This document shows, in pieces, positions 43,233 through 52,245 of a DNA stretch of 64,000 bases. This DNA is from Sphingosinicella sp. (lineage in GTDB: Bacteria; Pseudomonadota; Alphaproteobacteria; Sphingomonadales; Sphingomonadaceae): NCBI RefSeq assembly GCF_013911755.1, contig NZ_JACESP010000005.1:1-64000 (forward strand), written 5' to 3'. Made by a program: the position numbers and the translations under genes. Each line of letters starts with the position of its first letter. Within the stretch, counting starts at the first letter, position 1. The notes below the pieces were generated by a model. It saw nothing but the letters and a program-made list of their open reading frames with translations, ran no database searches and was not told the origin of the DNA.

Positions 43233-44003
43233 TCAGAACGCCGCGGTCAGCGAGACCACGATGGCTGCGTCCGTGATCGTGTTGATCGACGGGTCGCCGC
43301 CCTTGATGTCGGTGTCGACGTAGGACACGCCGAGCGTCAGCTTGTCGTAGGAGACCGACGCGCCGAGCGACCAGTCGAGATAGTCGCCGTCGGTCGAGAA
43401 CCCGCGGTCGACCGAAAGCGAACCGTCGGTGTAGCCGACGTGCGCGTTCAGCGAGACCGGCGTGTTCGGGATCGCGGCCGACCAGTCCGTATAGAGGTAG
43501 AAGCTGTCGTCGTTGCTGAGCGAATCCTGCTTCGGTGCGTAGGCAACGCCGACCGTGGCGCCGACCGGGCCGAGTTCCTTGCTCAGCGAGGCGGTGACTT
43601 CCACCACGTCCGTCCCGCTGGTGCCCGGATAGAGATACCAGATCGCGCCGATGTCGTAGCCGAAGCCGCCCGCTTCGCCGGCATAGCCCGCGTAAACGTC
43701 GATCTCGGTGTTGGCGCCGCCGTAGGAGCCGTAGCCCGCAAGGCTCGAGCCCCACGTGCCGACATAGAAGCCGCTGGAATGCGCGACGTCGATGCCGCCC
43801 TGGAAGGCCACTTCTTCATCGGAAAGCGAAACACCGCGCCAGCGATACTGCGAGAAAATTCCGGCGTTGCCCGAGATTTCCCAATCGCTGGGCGCTTCCG
43901 CGTCCTGCGCGAAGGCCGGAGCCGCCACTGCGAGGCTGCCGACAAGCGATGCAGCCGCAAGCACGGTCATCGAGATCGCGCGGCCGCCAATTCCCTTTTT
44001 CAT
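43233..44003 (-). CDS. TorF family putative outer-membrane porin
   Basis: The 256-residue protein has a signal peptide (VLAAASLVGSLAVAAPAFAQ). A beta-barrel pattern follows that fits the conserved TIGR02001-type TorF family: NAGIFSQYRWRGVSLSDEEVAFQGGIDV near the start, YAGYAGEAGGFGYDIGAIWYLYPG in the middle, and a C-terminal phenylalanine (SLTAAF) as the barrel-assembly signal. It is probably an outer-membrane channel of unknown substrate. ATG 44003 is preferred to ATG 44006 because GGAGGA abuts the latter. Confidence 0.82.
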   Translation of the reverse strand: MKKGIGGRAISMTVLAAASLVGSLAVAAPAFAQDAEAPSDWEISGNAGIFSQYRWRGVSLSDEEVAFQGGIDVAHSSGFYVGTWGSSLAGYGSYGGANTEIDVYAGYAGEAGGFGYDIGAIWYLYPGTSGTDVVEVTASLSKELGPVGATVGVAYAPKQDSLSNDDSFYLYTDWSAAIPNTPVSLNAHVGYTDGSLSVDRGFSTDGDYLDWSLGASVSYDKLTLGVSYVDTDIKGGDPSINTITDAAIVVSLTAAF

Positions 44004-44179
44004 CATTCCTCCACCTTCATTTCAGCTGTGATCGCTGCTCGCCCTGGGAGGGGTCGTTCCGAAGCTTATGCTTCAAGGGGGAGCGTTGACCACGCTGCGG
44101 CGATGCACAAGCGCTTTCGCCCCTTTGGTCACAAAGTTGCAACGCAGCTGATGCTTTCACGCAACAGTCTGAATCCAGA

Positions 44180-44246
44180 CAGAAAGAAGGGCCGGCGTTA
44201 CCGCCGGCCCTCTAGTCAAATCCTTGGGGAGGATTGCCATATAGGC
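44180..44246 (-). ncRNA. Candidate small RNA or leader attenuator upstream of the TorF-type gene
   Basis: A minus-strand promoter-like pair lies at 44281-44276 (TTGCAA) and about 44257-44252 (AATATT). Downstream are a small hairpin with 44219-44224 pairing 44230-44235, whose loop and flank carry UCCUCCCC. A perfect 10-bp GC hairpin follows (44188-44197 with 44202-44211), then TTCTTTCTG on the minus strand. Nothing is coded here. It ends about 180 bases before the TorF-type start, so it may be either a free small RNA or a terminator-attenuator in that gene's leader. The other bases of 44004-44364 show no gene. Confidence 0.45.
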
Positions 44247-44364
44247 ACAATAATATTGCACTGCAGCACAGCGTGTTGCAACGCAAAAATGCATCTCCCG
44301 CAAAAAAAGGCGACGTCGTCGACGCTTAAGGCGTTTTTCACGCCTGTCACCTATGAGGCATGGG

Positions 44365-44919
44365 ATGATGGACGTGGACGCAGGCGGCTGGACAGTGAGC
44401 GAATCCTATCGGAACGCCGCCGCGTTTCCGCCCGACATGACCGAAGCCCTCGCCGCGCGCATCGCGGACATCGCGGCAGAGGCCATCACCGGCATTGATC
44501 CGCACACCGGCCTCGCGAGCGATTTCCTCAATCAATTCAACGAAGTGTTGATGCTCCTCGAAGTCGCGGGCAGCGATCCGGCGCTCCACCGCGACCTCCA
44601 TGCCTGGTGCCCGCGTGACTACGTCGAACACTTCGAAGCGAGCCAACTGCGCGATTCAGCACTTGTGATCGCAGCCTATACGCTTGCCCCCGCCTCCGTC
44701 CGCCGCCGCTTTGATCGCCTGAGCGGCGACCTCTCGGCGTTCATCCTGAACGGGCTCGCCGAGCTGCGCCCGCTGGAAGGCGAGGCCGCGCGATATGCGA
44801 GTGAGGCGTTGGCGGAGCGGATTCGCAGGCGCGTCGAATCGCTGTCCGCGATCATTCACCCCGCGGAGCGGCGTCTCGACAACGACACGATTTCGGCGCT
44901 CTTCAAGCAGGCGCGCTAA
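44365..44919 (+). CDS. Conserved hypothetical protein upstream of parE (184 aa)
   Basis: The 184-residue soluble, mostly helical protein contains IDPHTGLASDFLNQFNEVLMLLE and WCPRDYVEHFEASQLRDSALVIAAY. I recall this pattern in unnamed alphaproteobacterial proteins without known function. Near its end are VRRRFDRLSGDLSAFI and LSAIIHPAERRLDNDTISALF. The ATG at 44365 has GAGG six bases upstream; 44353 and 44368 are alternatives. It lies 39 bases before parE on the same strand. Confidence 0.7.
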   Translation: MMDVDAGGWTVSESYRNAAAFPPDMTEALAARIADIAAEAITGIDPHTGLASDFLNQFNEVLMLLEVAGSDPALHRDLHAWCPRDYVEHFEASQLRDSALVIAAYTLAPASVRRRFDRLSGDLSAFILNGLAELRPLEGEAARYASEALAERIRRRVESLSAIIHPAERRLDNDTISALFKQAR

Positions 44920-44958
44920 GCCCTTCACCCCTGCCTCGGCGCTCCCTATAAGGCCGCT

Positions 44959-46935
44959 ATGAGTGATCTCTTCACGGGCGCCGCCAACCCGACCGACTAC
45001 ACCGCAGACCAGATCGAAGTTCTCGAAGGGCTGGAGCCCGTGCGCCGCCGCCCCGGCATGTACATCGGCGGCACGGACGAGCGCGCGCTGCATCATCTCG
45101 CCGCCGAAGTGCTCGACAACAGCATGGACGAAGCGGTCGCCGGGCACGCGAACCGCATCGAGGTCTCGCTCGCGTCGGACGGCACGCTGACGATCTCTGA
45201 CAATGGCCGCGGCATCCCCATCGACGCACATCCCAAATATCCGGGCAAGTCGGCGCTCGAGGTGATTTTCACCATGCTGCACTCGGGCGGCAAGTTCTCG
45301 AGCAAGGCCTACGCCACCTCGGGCGGCCTTCACGGCGTCGGCATCTCGGTGGTGAACGCGCTCTCCGACGAGCTCGTCGTCGAGGTCGCGCGCAACCGCG
45401 AGCTTTACCGCCAGCGCTATTCGCGCGGTCACGCGGTCTCCAAACTTGAAAAGGTCGGCGCGGCCCCGAACCGGCGCGGCACCACCGTCGCCTTCCACCC
45501 CGATCCCGAGATCTTCGGCGACAAGGCGACGTTCCGCCCCGCCCGCCTCTATCGCCTTGCGCGGTCGAAGGCGTATCTCTTCCGCGGCGTCGAGATCCGC
45601 TGGTCGTGCGACCCGGAGCTTATCAGCGACGACACGCCCGCGACCGCCGTGTTCCAGTTCCCAGGCGGGCTTGCCGATCACCTTGCCGAACAGCTCGGCG
45701 ACCGCGCGTGCGCGACCAATGAGTTCTTCGCAGGGCGCGCCGAATTCCCGGATTCGCAAGGATCTGCGGAGTGGGCGGTTGCGTGGCCGCTCTATGGCGA
45801 AGGCTCCGCGAGTTACTACTGCAACACGATTCCCACCCCTGCGGGCGGCACGCACGAGGCGGGCCTGCGCACGGCGCTGGTCAAGGGCATCCGCGGTTTC
45901 GCCAGCCTGATCGGCCAGAAGAAGGGCGAAGGCCTCACCGCCGAAGATGTGCTCTCGGGCGGAGAGATCATGCTCTCGGTGTTCATCCGCGAGCCGCAGT
46001 TCCAGAGCCAGACCAAGGACCGGCTGACGAGCCCGGAGGCCGCAAGGTTCGTGGAGGCTGCGGTCAAGGACCATTTCGACCACTTCCTTTCGGACAATAT
46101 GGAGCGCGGCCGCGCGCTTCTCGGCTTTGCGCTCGAACGCATGGACGAGCGGCTGAAGCGCCGCGCCGAAAAGGAAATCAAGCGCAAGACGGCAACGAGC
46201 GGCCGCCGCCTGCGTCTGCCCGGCAAGCTCACCGATTGTTCGGCGGACGCGCCCGAAGGCACCGAGATTTTCATCGTCGAAGGCGATTCGGCGGGCGGCT
46301 CGGCGAAGCAGGCGCGCGATCGCAAGACGCAGGCGATCCTGCCCATTCGCGGCAAGATCCTGAATGTCGCCTCGGCGAACCGCGACAAGATCGGCGCCAA
46401 TCAGGAAATCGCCGATCTCATCCAGGCGCTCGGCTGCGGCACGCGCGACCGCTTCGATCCCGATGCGCTCCGCTACGACCGCGTCGTCATCATGACCGAC
46501 GCCGACGTTGACGGCGCGCACATCGCCACGCTGCTGATGACCTTCTTCTTCCAGGAGATGGCGGGCCTTGTGAAGAACGGCCACCTCTACCTCGCGCAGC
46601 CGCCGCTCTACCGCCTCGCGCAGGGCGGCAAGGTCGCCTACGCGCGCGACGACGCACACAAGGACGAGCTGCTCGCGGGCGAATTTTCCGGGCGCGGGAA
46701 GGTCGAGATCGGCCGCTTCAAGGGCCTCGGCGAGATGTCACCCATGCAGCTCCGCGAAACCACGATGGACCCGGAAAAGCGCACGCTCATCCGCGTGACG
46801 CTGCCGGACACCTACGAGGAGCGCGCACCCGTCGTCGATCTCGTCGACCGCCTGATGGGCCGCAACCCGGAGCACCGCTTCAATTTCATCCAGGAACGCG
46901 CCGCCGGCGTTTCGGAAGACGCCATCGACGTCTGA
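44959..46935 (+). CDS. parE: DNA topoisomerase IV subunit B
   Basis: The 658-residue type II topoisomerase ATPase subunit decatenates daughter chromosomes with ParC. The GHKL ATP site is seen as EVLDNSMDEA, DNGRGIP and GGLHGVGISVVNAL. The TOPRIM domain has EGDSAGGSAKQARDRKTQ and the metal-binding DADVDG. The ParE-type length (shorter than GyrB by the usual insert) and LPIRGKILNV support ParE over GyrB. It is convergent with the LysR gene, 16 bases apart. Confidence 0.95.
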   Translation: MSDLFTGAANPTDYTADQIEVLEGLEPVRRRPGMYIGGTDERALHHLAAEVLDNSMDEAVAGHANRIEVSLASDGTLTISDNGRGIPIDAHPKYPGKSALEVIFTMLHSGGKFSSKAYATSGGLHGVGISVVNALSDELVVEVARNRELYRQRYSRGHAVSKLEKVGAAPNRRGTTVAFHPDPEIFGDKATFRPARLYRLARSKAYLFRGVEIRWSCDPELISDDTPATAVFQFPGGLADHLAEQLGDRACATNEFFAGRAEFPDSQGSAEWAVAWPLYGEGSASYYCNTIPTPAGGTHEAGLRTALVKGIRGFASLIGQKKGEGLTAEDVLSGGEIMLSVFIREPQFQSQTKDRLTSPEAARFVEAAVKDHFDHFLSDNMERGRALLGFALERMDERLKRRAEKEIKRKTATSGRRLRLPGKLTDCSADAPEGTEIFIVEGDSAGGSAKQARDRKTQAILPIRGKILNVASANRDKIGANQEIADLIQALGCGTRDRFDPDALRYDRVVIMTDADVDGAHIATLLMTFFFQEMAGLVKNGHLYLAQPPLYRLAQGGKVAYARDDAHKDELLAGEFSGRGKVEIGRFKGLGEMSPMQLRETTMDPEKRTLIRVTLPDTYEERAPVVDLVDRLMGRNPEHRFNFIQERAAGVSEDAIDV

Positions 46936-46951
46936 GGGACGCACCCCCTCG

Positions 46952-47815
46952 TCAAGCCTCGGATAGCGCCGCCACCAGATCGCGCACCTTCTTCTGCCGC
47001 CACTGCGCACTCGGCGCGATCAGCCAGTATGCCTCGTCCGAAAGCTTCGGCTCCATGACGACAGCGAGCTTCCCGGCAGCGATGTCGGCGTCGGCCAGCA
47101 CCAGCGGCACGCGCGCAATCCCGTAGCCCGCGACCGCGCTGTCGATGGCGAGCCCGGCGTCGGCGACGCCGAGGCTGGCGCTGCGGTCCGTCATGTGCAC
47201 GCCATGCGCCTCGAACCAGCCGCGCCAGTCGGCGGATGGGTGCTCGATCAGCGGCTGGGCGGCGACTTCCGAAACGATCTTGACGTTCGCGGCGATCTCG
47301 GGCGCCGCCACCAGCACGGTCGTGCCCGGCGCGATCAGCTTGCCGCTCAGTTCCTCCTCGGCGGGCATCGCGCCGAAGAAGATCGCGGCATCGAGATTGG
47401 CGGCGTTGAAATCGACGGGCCCTTCCGTGGGGAGGATCGTCACCTGCCGCGCGGTCGTCGATGCCTTGATGAGGCCAAGTCTGGGCGCCAGCCACTTGCC
47501 GATGAAGTCGCGCGGCGCCGCGATCGTCAGGCGTTCCTCGCCCTGCCCCGCCTGCATGATCGCCACGGCCTCTTCCAGCTTCGCGAAGCCTTCGCGGAGC
47601 GCAGGCAGGCTGCGCACCGCCTCGTCGGTAAGCTCGAGGTTCCGCGTCATGCGCCGGAACAGCACGGTGCCGAGCACGTCTTCCAGCGTGCGGATCTGCT
47701 GGCCGACGGCGGCGGGCGTCACCGCAAGCTCATCCGCCGCCTTGGTGAACGACAGATGCCGCGCCGCCGCATCGAAGACACGCAGCGCGTTGAGTGGGAG
47801 CAGGGTCCGCTTCAT
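46952..47815 (-). CDS. LysR family regulator, GcvA-like
   Basis: The 287-residue regulator has the N-terminal winged helix typical of GcvA/AmpR-like members: RTLLPLNALRVFDAAARHLSFTKAADEL and VTPAAVGQQIRTLE. The periplasmic-binding-like effector domain follows (roughly 90-285). The effector and target genes cannot be read, and no glycine-cleavage or beta-lactamase operon is adjacent. The start codon is followed by the canonical KRTLLPLNALR. The region upstream holds a candidate small RNA on the other strand. Confidence 0.92.
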   Translation of the reverse strand: MKRTLLPLNALRVFDAAARHLSFTKAADELAVTPAAVGQQIRTLEDVLGTVLFRRMTRNLELTDEAVRSLPALREGFAKLEEAVAIMQAGQGEERLTIAAPRDFIGKWLAPRLGLIKASTTARQVTILPTEGPVDFNAANLDAAIFFGAMPAEEELSGKLIAPGTTVLVAAPEIAANVKIVSEVAAQPLIEHPSADWRGWFEAHGVHMTDRSASLGVADAGLAIDSAVAGYGIARVPLVLADADIAAGKLAVVMEPKLSDEAYWLIAPSAQWRQKKVRDLVAALSEA

Positions 47816-47907
47816 GGCCGCGACGATTACAGGGCGCGCGCCGGGCGATCAAACGCGAAAAATCAGGCTTAACCCGAATTTTACCATACGCGCGCTAAAC
47901 GGGGCTC

Positions 47908-48002
47908 GTGCCTCGCGGCACACCTTACCTCCCCTAGCTGGATATCCAGCCGACTGATTTTTGAAAGGCCGCCCGGTCGTATCCGGCGGCCTTTTTCTTT
48001 TT
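47908..48002 (+). ncRNA. Candidate small RNA with exposed ACCUCCCC and strong terminator
   Basis: In order on the plus strand: hairpin GTGCC-TCGC-GGCAC (47908-47921), an unpaired CTTACCTCCCCTA (47925-47936) that contains the anti-Shine-Dalgarno core ACCTCC, hairpin GCTGG-ATAT-CCAGC (47937-47950), a short linker, and a terminator (47964-47993, ten perfect pairs plus two beyond a bulge) followed by TTTTTCTTTTT. No plus-strand gene ends within the preceding kilobase, so the terminator needs its own transcript. A clear promoter was not found. On the minus strand the same bases could be a Shine-Dalgarno for a 24-residue frame (47923-47849) ahead of the LysR gene. Confidence 0.45.
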
Positions 48003-48009
48003 GGGCCGA

Positions 48010-49941
48010 TCAACTCTTGCCGGGGATGCGGAATCGAAACGTCTGGCGCGCGCCGGTGCAGCCGATCTGTTCGCCCTCCCGGTAGATCGGCTTGAACCGC
48101 CAGCGGCTGATGATCCGATCCATCGTCTCTTCGAACACGAACGGCGGATAGGCGAACACGATACGCGGCGATTTCGTCTTCCCGTCGGTGCCGATGTCAT
48201 AGTTCGAAACCATGTAACCCTCGAAGCCCCAGTTCAACGCTTCATGCGGGTAGTCGCTCGAACTGGCGCCGGTGCTTGCCGGAATCGGGCTCGCATCCAC
48301 GAGGGCGCATTGATCGGGCCGCAGCCCCGTTGCCGCGAGATAGCCCGACGCATGCTCCTGCGCTTTTCGTTCAAAGGCGATCGAGGCGAGCCGCAGCGCC
48401 GCAAACTGGGCAAGCGTGTCGGTCTTCGCATTGCCGCGTTCGAACACCGCCGTGTAAAGCGGTATCGCGCGTTCGCTGCGCTTGTGCCTTTCGAGCTGCA
48501 GGCCCTGTTCGACACGGAACCAGTCGACGACATCGGCGGGCCAGTCGGCACCGGGCTGCATCTGAAGCGCCTCGTCGCCGCGCTTCATCAGGCTGCGGGC
48601 CACAAGCACGCCCAGAATGGCTCGGGTTCGCGAAGAAATCCCGTTCGCCTCCATGATCTGCCGCGCGCGTTCGATGTAGACGCCGTCCTCGTCTTCCTCC
48701 GCAAGCGTTGCAAGAACCGGGACGAGACTCATCGCATCCGGCCCATCGGCAGCTTCGCGCCTTGCAAGCTCGGCGCGAAGTGCATCGGTGCCCACCCGGC
48801 TATCGACATCCGGCAAGGGTTTCTTTGCGTTCACTTCCTTTATGAGCTCGCGCAGAAAGCCGGCACCGATCCAGCGCCGGTCGGTATTGAACGTGCAGCG
48901 GGTCGCGATGCGGATGGAAAACCGCCAGAACGGTTCCGTCTTCTCTATCTCCTCGGCAGACCAACGCCATGCCCGCGCCGCTTTCACGAACTCCGCCTCG
49001 ATCTTGCCCGGCTTCGTCGAATAGATGGGCGCGGCGCTGATGACACGGCCGTCCTCACCCAGCGCGATGTCGAGCACGACGAGATCCTCCGGACCGATAC
49101 CGAACGCCGGAGAGCAATCCGGCAGTTTCAGCGCACTCCCGTCGGGGAATTGCGGCCCCTTGCCGCCCATACGCCCCAAACCCGTCATCGCGATGTAGTA
49201 AAAAGCCTTGTCGTCGTCGCCGGTGAGATGACTTGCCACCGCGAGATCGGACCTGATCGCGACGTCGGACAGTGAAACCCGCATGCCAACGCCGCCCGCG
49301 CTTTTGGCCGCCTTCTTGAACCAGTCGAGCGCCTCGGCGTGATTTCCCGCGTTGAGCTCTATGCGTCCGCGCAAGGACTGGAGTTCGCCGAGCAGTTCGC
49401 CGCTGCGCTTTTTGTCTTCCATCGGTTTGAAATCTTCGATCATCGCATCGACAAGGCGTCGCGCGAGGGGCGCATCGGTGAAAACGGCAGCCCGCGCGAG
49501 CGGAATCGACAGGGCGGTCTTGCGGGCGGGATCGGTGTTCAGCCGCAGCGCCGCCTGATAATTCTCCGTCGCCCGTTGCATTTCGCCGAGCTTTTCATGG
49601 GCGCGGCCGAGAAGGCTATACGTCTCCATCAGAAAAGGCTGACCCGGCGCCTTCGCATAAATGGACACGATAGGTGCCAGCACGGCAATCGCACGCTCCG
49701 GTCGTCCGAGCGCGATGTCCGTTTCGGCGATGCGTCGCCGTAAATAAGCGTCCACCGTAGTGCCGCGCTGCGATTTTGCGAGGCGTCCTTGCACCTCGGC
49801 AAACAGTGTTGCCGCCTTGTCGTATTCCCCGGCTGCGAACGCCTTTTCAGCGGCGTCATAGCGCTCCTGCAGCTTCTGTGCCTGCGCGCCTGCAGACGTA
49901 AGACAAATCCCGGCAATCGCCGCGAAGATGTGCCTGCGCAT
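48010..49941 (-). CDS. Exported TPR protein with two TonB-C-like domains
   Basis: The 643-residue protein has a signal peptide (MRRHIFAAIAGICLTSAGAQA). Tetratricopeptide-like helical repeats follow (about 25-230, for example AEKAFAAGEYDKAATLFAEVQ and LGRAHEKLGEMQRATENYQAAL). A first TonB-C-like domain comes next (LDIALGEDGRVISAAPIYST ... FVKAARAWRW), then a second helical stretch, and a second TonB-C-like domain at the end (YDIGTDGKTKSPRIVFAYPP ... RIISRWRFKP). It is probably periplasmic and may scaffold envelope complexes. By eye it is less GC-rich than its neighbours. I know no named homologue. Confidence 0.75.
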   Translation of the reverse strand: MRRHIFAAIAGICLTSAGAQAQKLQERYDAAEKAFAAGEYDKAATLFAEVQGRLAKSQRGTTVDAYLRRRIAETDIALGRPERAIAVLAPIVSIYAKAPGQPFLMETYSLLGRAHEKLGEMQRATENYQAALRLNTDPARKTALSIPLARAAVFTDAPLARRLVDAMIEDFKPMEDKKRSGELLGELQSLRGRIELNAGNHAEALDWFKKAAKSAGGVGMRVSLSDVAIRSDLAVASHLTGDDDKAFYYIAMTGLGRMGGKGPQFPDGSALKLPDCSPAFGIGPEDLVVLDIALGEDGRVISAAPIYSTKPGKIEAEFVKAARAWRWSAEEIEKTEPFWRFSIRIATRCTFNTDRRWIGAGFLRELIKEVNAKKPLPDVDSRVGTDALRAELARREAADGPDAMSLVPVLATLAEEDEDGVYIERARQIMEANGISSRTRAILGVLVARSLMKRGDEALQMQPGADWPADVVDWFRVEQGLQLERHKRSERAIPLYTAVFERGNAKTDTLAQFAALRLASIAFERKAQEHASGYLAATGLRPDQCALVDASPIPASTGASSSDYPHEALNWGFEGYMVSNYDIGTDGKTKSPRIVFAYPPFVFEETMDRIISRWRFKPIYREGEQIGCTGARQTFRFRIPGKS

Positions 49942-49991
49942 AAATGCCCCCGAAACTTGCCCCTGTCCGATGAATTGACTATCGCGCCACC

Positions 49992-50693
49992 ATGACGACT
50001 TCGCAACCGGCCATCGTTCTACTTTCCGGAGGCCTCGATTCCGTTACGTGCGCGGCGATCGCGCGCGCCGGGGGTTACGCCGTGCACGCGCTCACCATCG
50101 ACTACAATCAGCGCCACCGTGTGGAGCTGGAAGCGGCGCGGCGGGCGGCATCCGTTTATGCGGTGCGGCACATCGTTCTGCCGCTCGATCTGCGCGCGTT
50201 CGGCGGATCGGCACTCACCAGCGACATTGCCGTGCCCAAGGGCGACGGCCCCATCGACAGCGGCGTCATCCCGCCGACCTATGTTCCGGCGCGCAACACC
50301 GTGTTCCTGTCCGTCGCGCTCGCGTGGGCGGAAGCGATCGGCGCGCGGGACATCTTCATCGGCGTCAACGCGCTCGATTATTCGGGCTATCCCGATTGCC
50401 GCCCCGCCTTCATCGCGGCGTTCGAGGCGCTGGCCGCGACCGCCACCAAGGCGGGCAGCGAGGGCGAGCGCTTCAAGGTGCACACGCCGCTCATCGACCT
50501 CGACAAGGCCGGGATCGCGCGCAAAGCGACACGGCTGGGCGTCGATATCGCCGGAACGTGGACGTGCTACGATCCCGCCACGGGCGCGGACGGCACACCG
50601 CTCCACTGCGGCCGCTGCGATGCCTGCCGCCTCCGCCACAAGGGTTTCGAGGAGGCGGGCCTCCCCGACCCCACCGCCTACGCCGCGCCGTGA
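49992..50693 (+). CDS. queC: 7-cyano-7-deazaguanine synthase
   Basis: The 233-residue ATP-dependent enzyme turns 7-carboxy-7-deazaguanine into preQ0 for queuosine tRNA modification. The PP-loop SGGLDS lies at 12-17. The C-terminal zinc site has cysteines in TWTCYDP and [14 protein letters not shown]. Its stop overlaps the GTG start of queE (GTGA), indicating coupled translation. queF lies nearby on the other strand; queD is not in the window. Confidence 0.96.
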   Translation: MTTSQPAIVLLSGGLDSVTCAAIARAGGYAVHALTIDYNQRHRVELEAARRAASVYAVRHIVLPLDLRAFGGSALTSDIAVPKGDGPIDSGVIPPTYVPARNTVFLSVALAWAEAIGARDIFIGVNALDYSGYPDCRPAFIAAFEALAATATKAGSEGERFKVHTPLIDLDKAGIARKATRLGVDIAGTWTCYDPATGADGTPLHCGRCDACRLRHKGFEEAGLPDPTAYAAP

Positions 50694-51322
50694 CCTACAC
50701 CGTCAAGGAACTCTTCCTCACCCTGCAGGGCGAGGGCGCGCAGACCGGGCGCCGCGCCGTGTTCCTGCGCTTTGCGGGATGCAACCTCTGGTCGGGCCTT
50801 GAACGCGACCGCGCCACGGCCGTCTGCACCTTCTGCGACACCGATTTCATCGGCACCGACGGCCCCGGCGGCGGCAAATTCGCCGACGCCGAAGCGCTCG
50901 CAGACGCCGTCGCGGCGGCATGGGGCATGGGCGCCGAGCATCGCCTCGTCGTCTGCACCGGCGGCGAACCGCTGCTGCAGCTCGACCGCGCGCTCATCGA
51001 TGCCCTGCACGCGCGCGCCTTCTCGATCGCCCTCGAAACCAACGGCACGCTCCCCGCGCCCGCCGGGATCGACTGGATCTGCGTCAGCCCCAAGGCGGAT
51101 GCCGAGCTGGTGCAAACATCGGGCGATGAACTGAAGCTCGTCTACCCGCAGCCGAACAACAGCCCGGAGATGTTCGAGAGCCTCGATTTCCGCAACTTCT
51201 TCCTGCAACCGATGGATGGCCCCGCGCAGGCGCAGAACATCGCCGCCGCCACGGCCTATTGCCTCAGCCATCCGAAATGGCGCCTGTCGCTCCAGACGCA
51301 CAAGCTGATCGGCATTCCCTGA
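50690..51322 (+). CDS. queE: 7-carboxy-7-deazaguanine synthase (radical SAM)
   Basis: The 210-residue radical SAM enzyme contracts 6-carboxytetrahydropterin to the 7-deazaguanine ring. The cluster cysteines are C31, C46 and C49, a CX14CX2C pattern known from a QueE subgroup rather than the common CX3CX2[36 protein letters not shown] and ALETNGT are family motifs. It starts at GTG 50690, overlapping queC. It is followed by a large palindromic repeat that probably ends the transcript. Confidence 0.95.
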   Translation: MTYTVKELFLTLQGEGAQTGRRAVFLRFAGCNLWSGLERDRATAVCTFCDTDFIGTDGPGGGKFADAEALADAVAAAWGMGAEHRLVVCTGGEPLLQLDRALIDALHARAFSIALETNGTLPAPAGIDWICVSPKADAELVQTSGDELKLVYPQPNNSPEMFESLDFRNFFLQPMDGPAQAQNIAAATAYCLSHPKWRLSLQTHKLIGIP

Positions 51323-51335
51323 CGCCGAGGGGTTT

Positions 51336-51413
51336 GTGCGTCCCTCGACTTCGCTCCGGATGATGATTGTGGAGTAATAGGGCCTTCATCCCGAGCGAAG
51401 TCGAGGGACGCAC
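51336..51413. repeat. Large palindromic intergenic element between queE and queF
   Basis: Bases 51336-51363 mirror 51386-51413 at 27 of 28 positions, with 22 bases between. The arms carry GTGCGTCCCTCGACTTCGCT and its complement. I recall CCTTCATCCCGAGCGAAGTCGAGGGACG-type elements as a common dispersed repeat in sphingomonads, so this is likely one member. It lies between convergent genes and could terminate both. Confidence 0.7.
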
Positions 51414-51703
51414 AACATCAACCTCGGCCCCTTCCAAAATAGGGTTTCGCATGAAAGACTCGCCGCGAACCGCGATACGCGTTCGCCCGTGGAATCCGCT
51501 CATGCAAAAAACGGCAGGCCGGTGTGGAAAATCAATCCCCAGGCGCACCCGCGCTCACACGCGCCCCCGCGCGCGATCATGCGCGGGCATGTCTCAACTT
51601 CATCAACTTCGGGGGGTATCCGGGCACGAAAAGGCCGGGATTCCGGAGGTATCGACCCATAAACCCTATTGGGCAAGACTCCCGTCCCGCCGGAGGATCT
51701 CGC
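51414..51703. other. Intergenic stretch with no supportable gene
   Basis: After the palindromic element, 290 bases run to the queF stop. Short open frames on both strands show no family-like sequence or good ribosome site. One short GC-rich inverted repeat (CCCGCGC mirrored by GCGCGGG near 51565-51590) is visible. I see nothing else. Confidence 0.5.
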
Positions 51704-52150
51704 TTATCCTCGCCCCCGGTAAGGCGCGACGCCCTGATCCGGCACCCAAACGTCGGCAGGCGGCGCGCCCGATTGCCAGAACACGTCGATCGGAATGCCC
51801 CCGCGCGGATACCAGTAGCCGCCGATCCGCAGCCAATGCGGCGCCATCTCGCGGAACAGCCGCTCGCCGATGCCGACCGTGCAATCCTCGTGAAACGCCG
51901 CATGATTGCGGAAACTCCCGAGGAACAGCTTCAGCGACTTCGATTCCACGATGCGCGCGTTCGGCACATAGTCGATCACGATGTGCGCGAAATCGGGCTG
52001 GCCCGTCACCGGGCACAGCGATGTGAACTCGGGCGCCGCGAAGCGCACGAGGTAGCGGCTTTCGGGCCGCGGATTGGGGACGTAGTCGAGCTTCGCGGCG
52101 TCGGGAGAGGCCGGAAGCGCGCTCACCTTGCCGAGATGCGTCGTTTCCAT
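51704..52150 (-). CDS. queF: NADPH-dependent 7-cyano-7-deazaguanine reductase
   Basis: The 148-residue enzyme is the short, unimodular QueF type, reducing preQ0 to preQ1 in queuosine synthesis. The thioimide-forming cysteine is C46 in [13 protein letters not shown], followed by the acid D53. The QueF motif [15 protein letters not shown] is intact. It lies convergent to queC-queE, so preQ1 synthesis genes are split over two facing transcripts. Confidence 0.96.
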   Translation of the reverse strand: METTHLGKVSALPASPDAAKLDYVPNPRPESRYLVRFAAPEFTSLCPVTGQPDFAHIVIDYVPNARIVESKSLKLFLGSFRNHAAFHEDCTVGIGERLFREMAPHWLRIGGYWYPRGGIPIDVFWQSGAPPADVWVPDQGVAPYRGRG

Positions 52151-52245
52151 GGGTTTCGCGTTAGAGCGCCCATACGCCATTGGCAATATCGGGGCGTCCG
52201 ACTATTCAGGAAGTCCGGTTGAGACACAGGTTCAAGGAGCAACGC

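Noticed and set aside
44221-44330. Plus-strand frame starting TTG after GGGGAGG at the 44.2-kb element
   Set aside because: Only one base separates the ribosome-site-like sequence from the TTG, and the 31-residue product has no recognisable pattern; the minus-strand RNA reading explains the hairpins better.
44656-46659. 667-residue minus-strand open frame opposite parE
   Set aside because: parE is certain on the plus strand; the antisense product shows only low-complexity Arg/Gly/Asp sequence.
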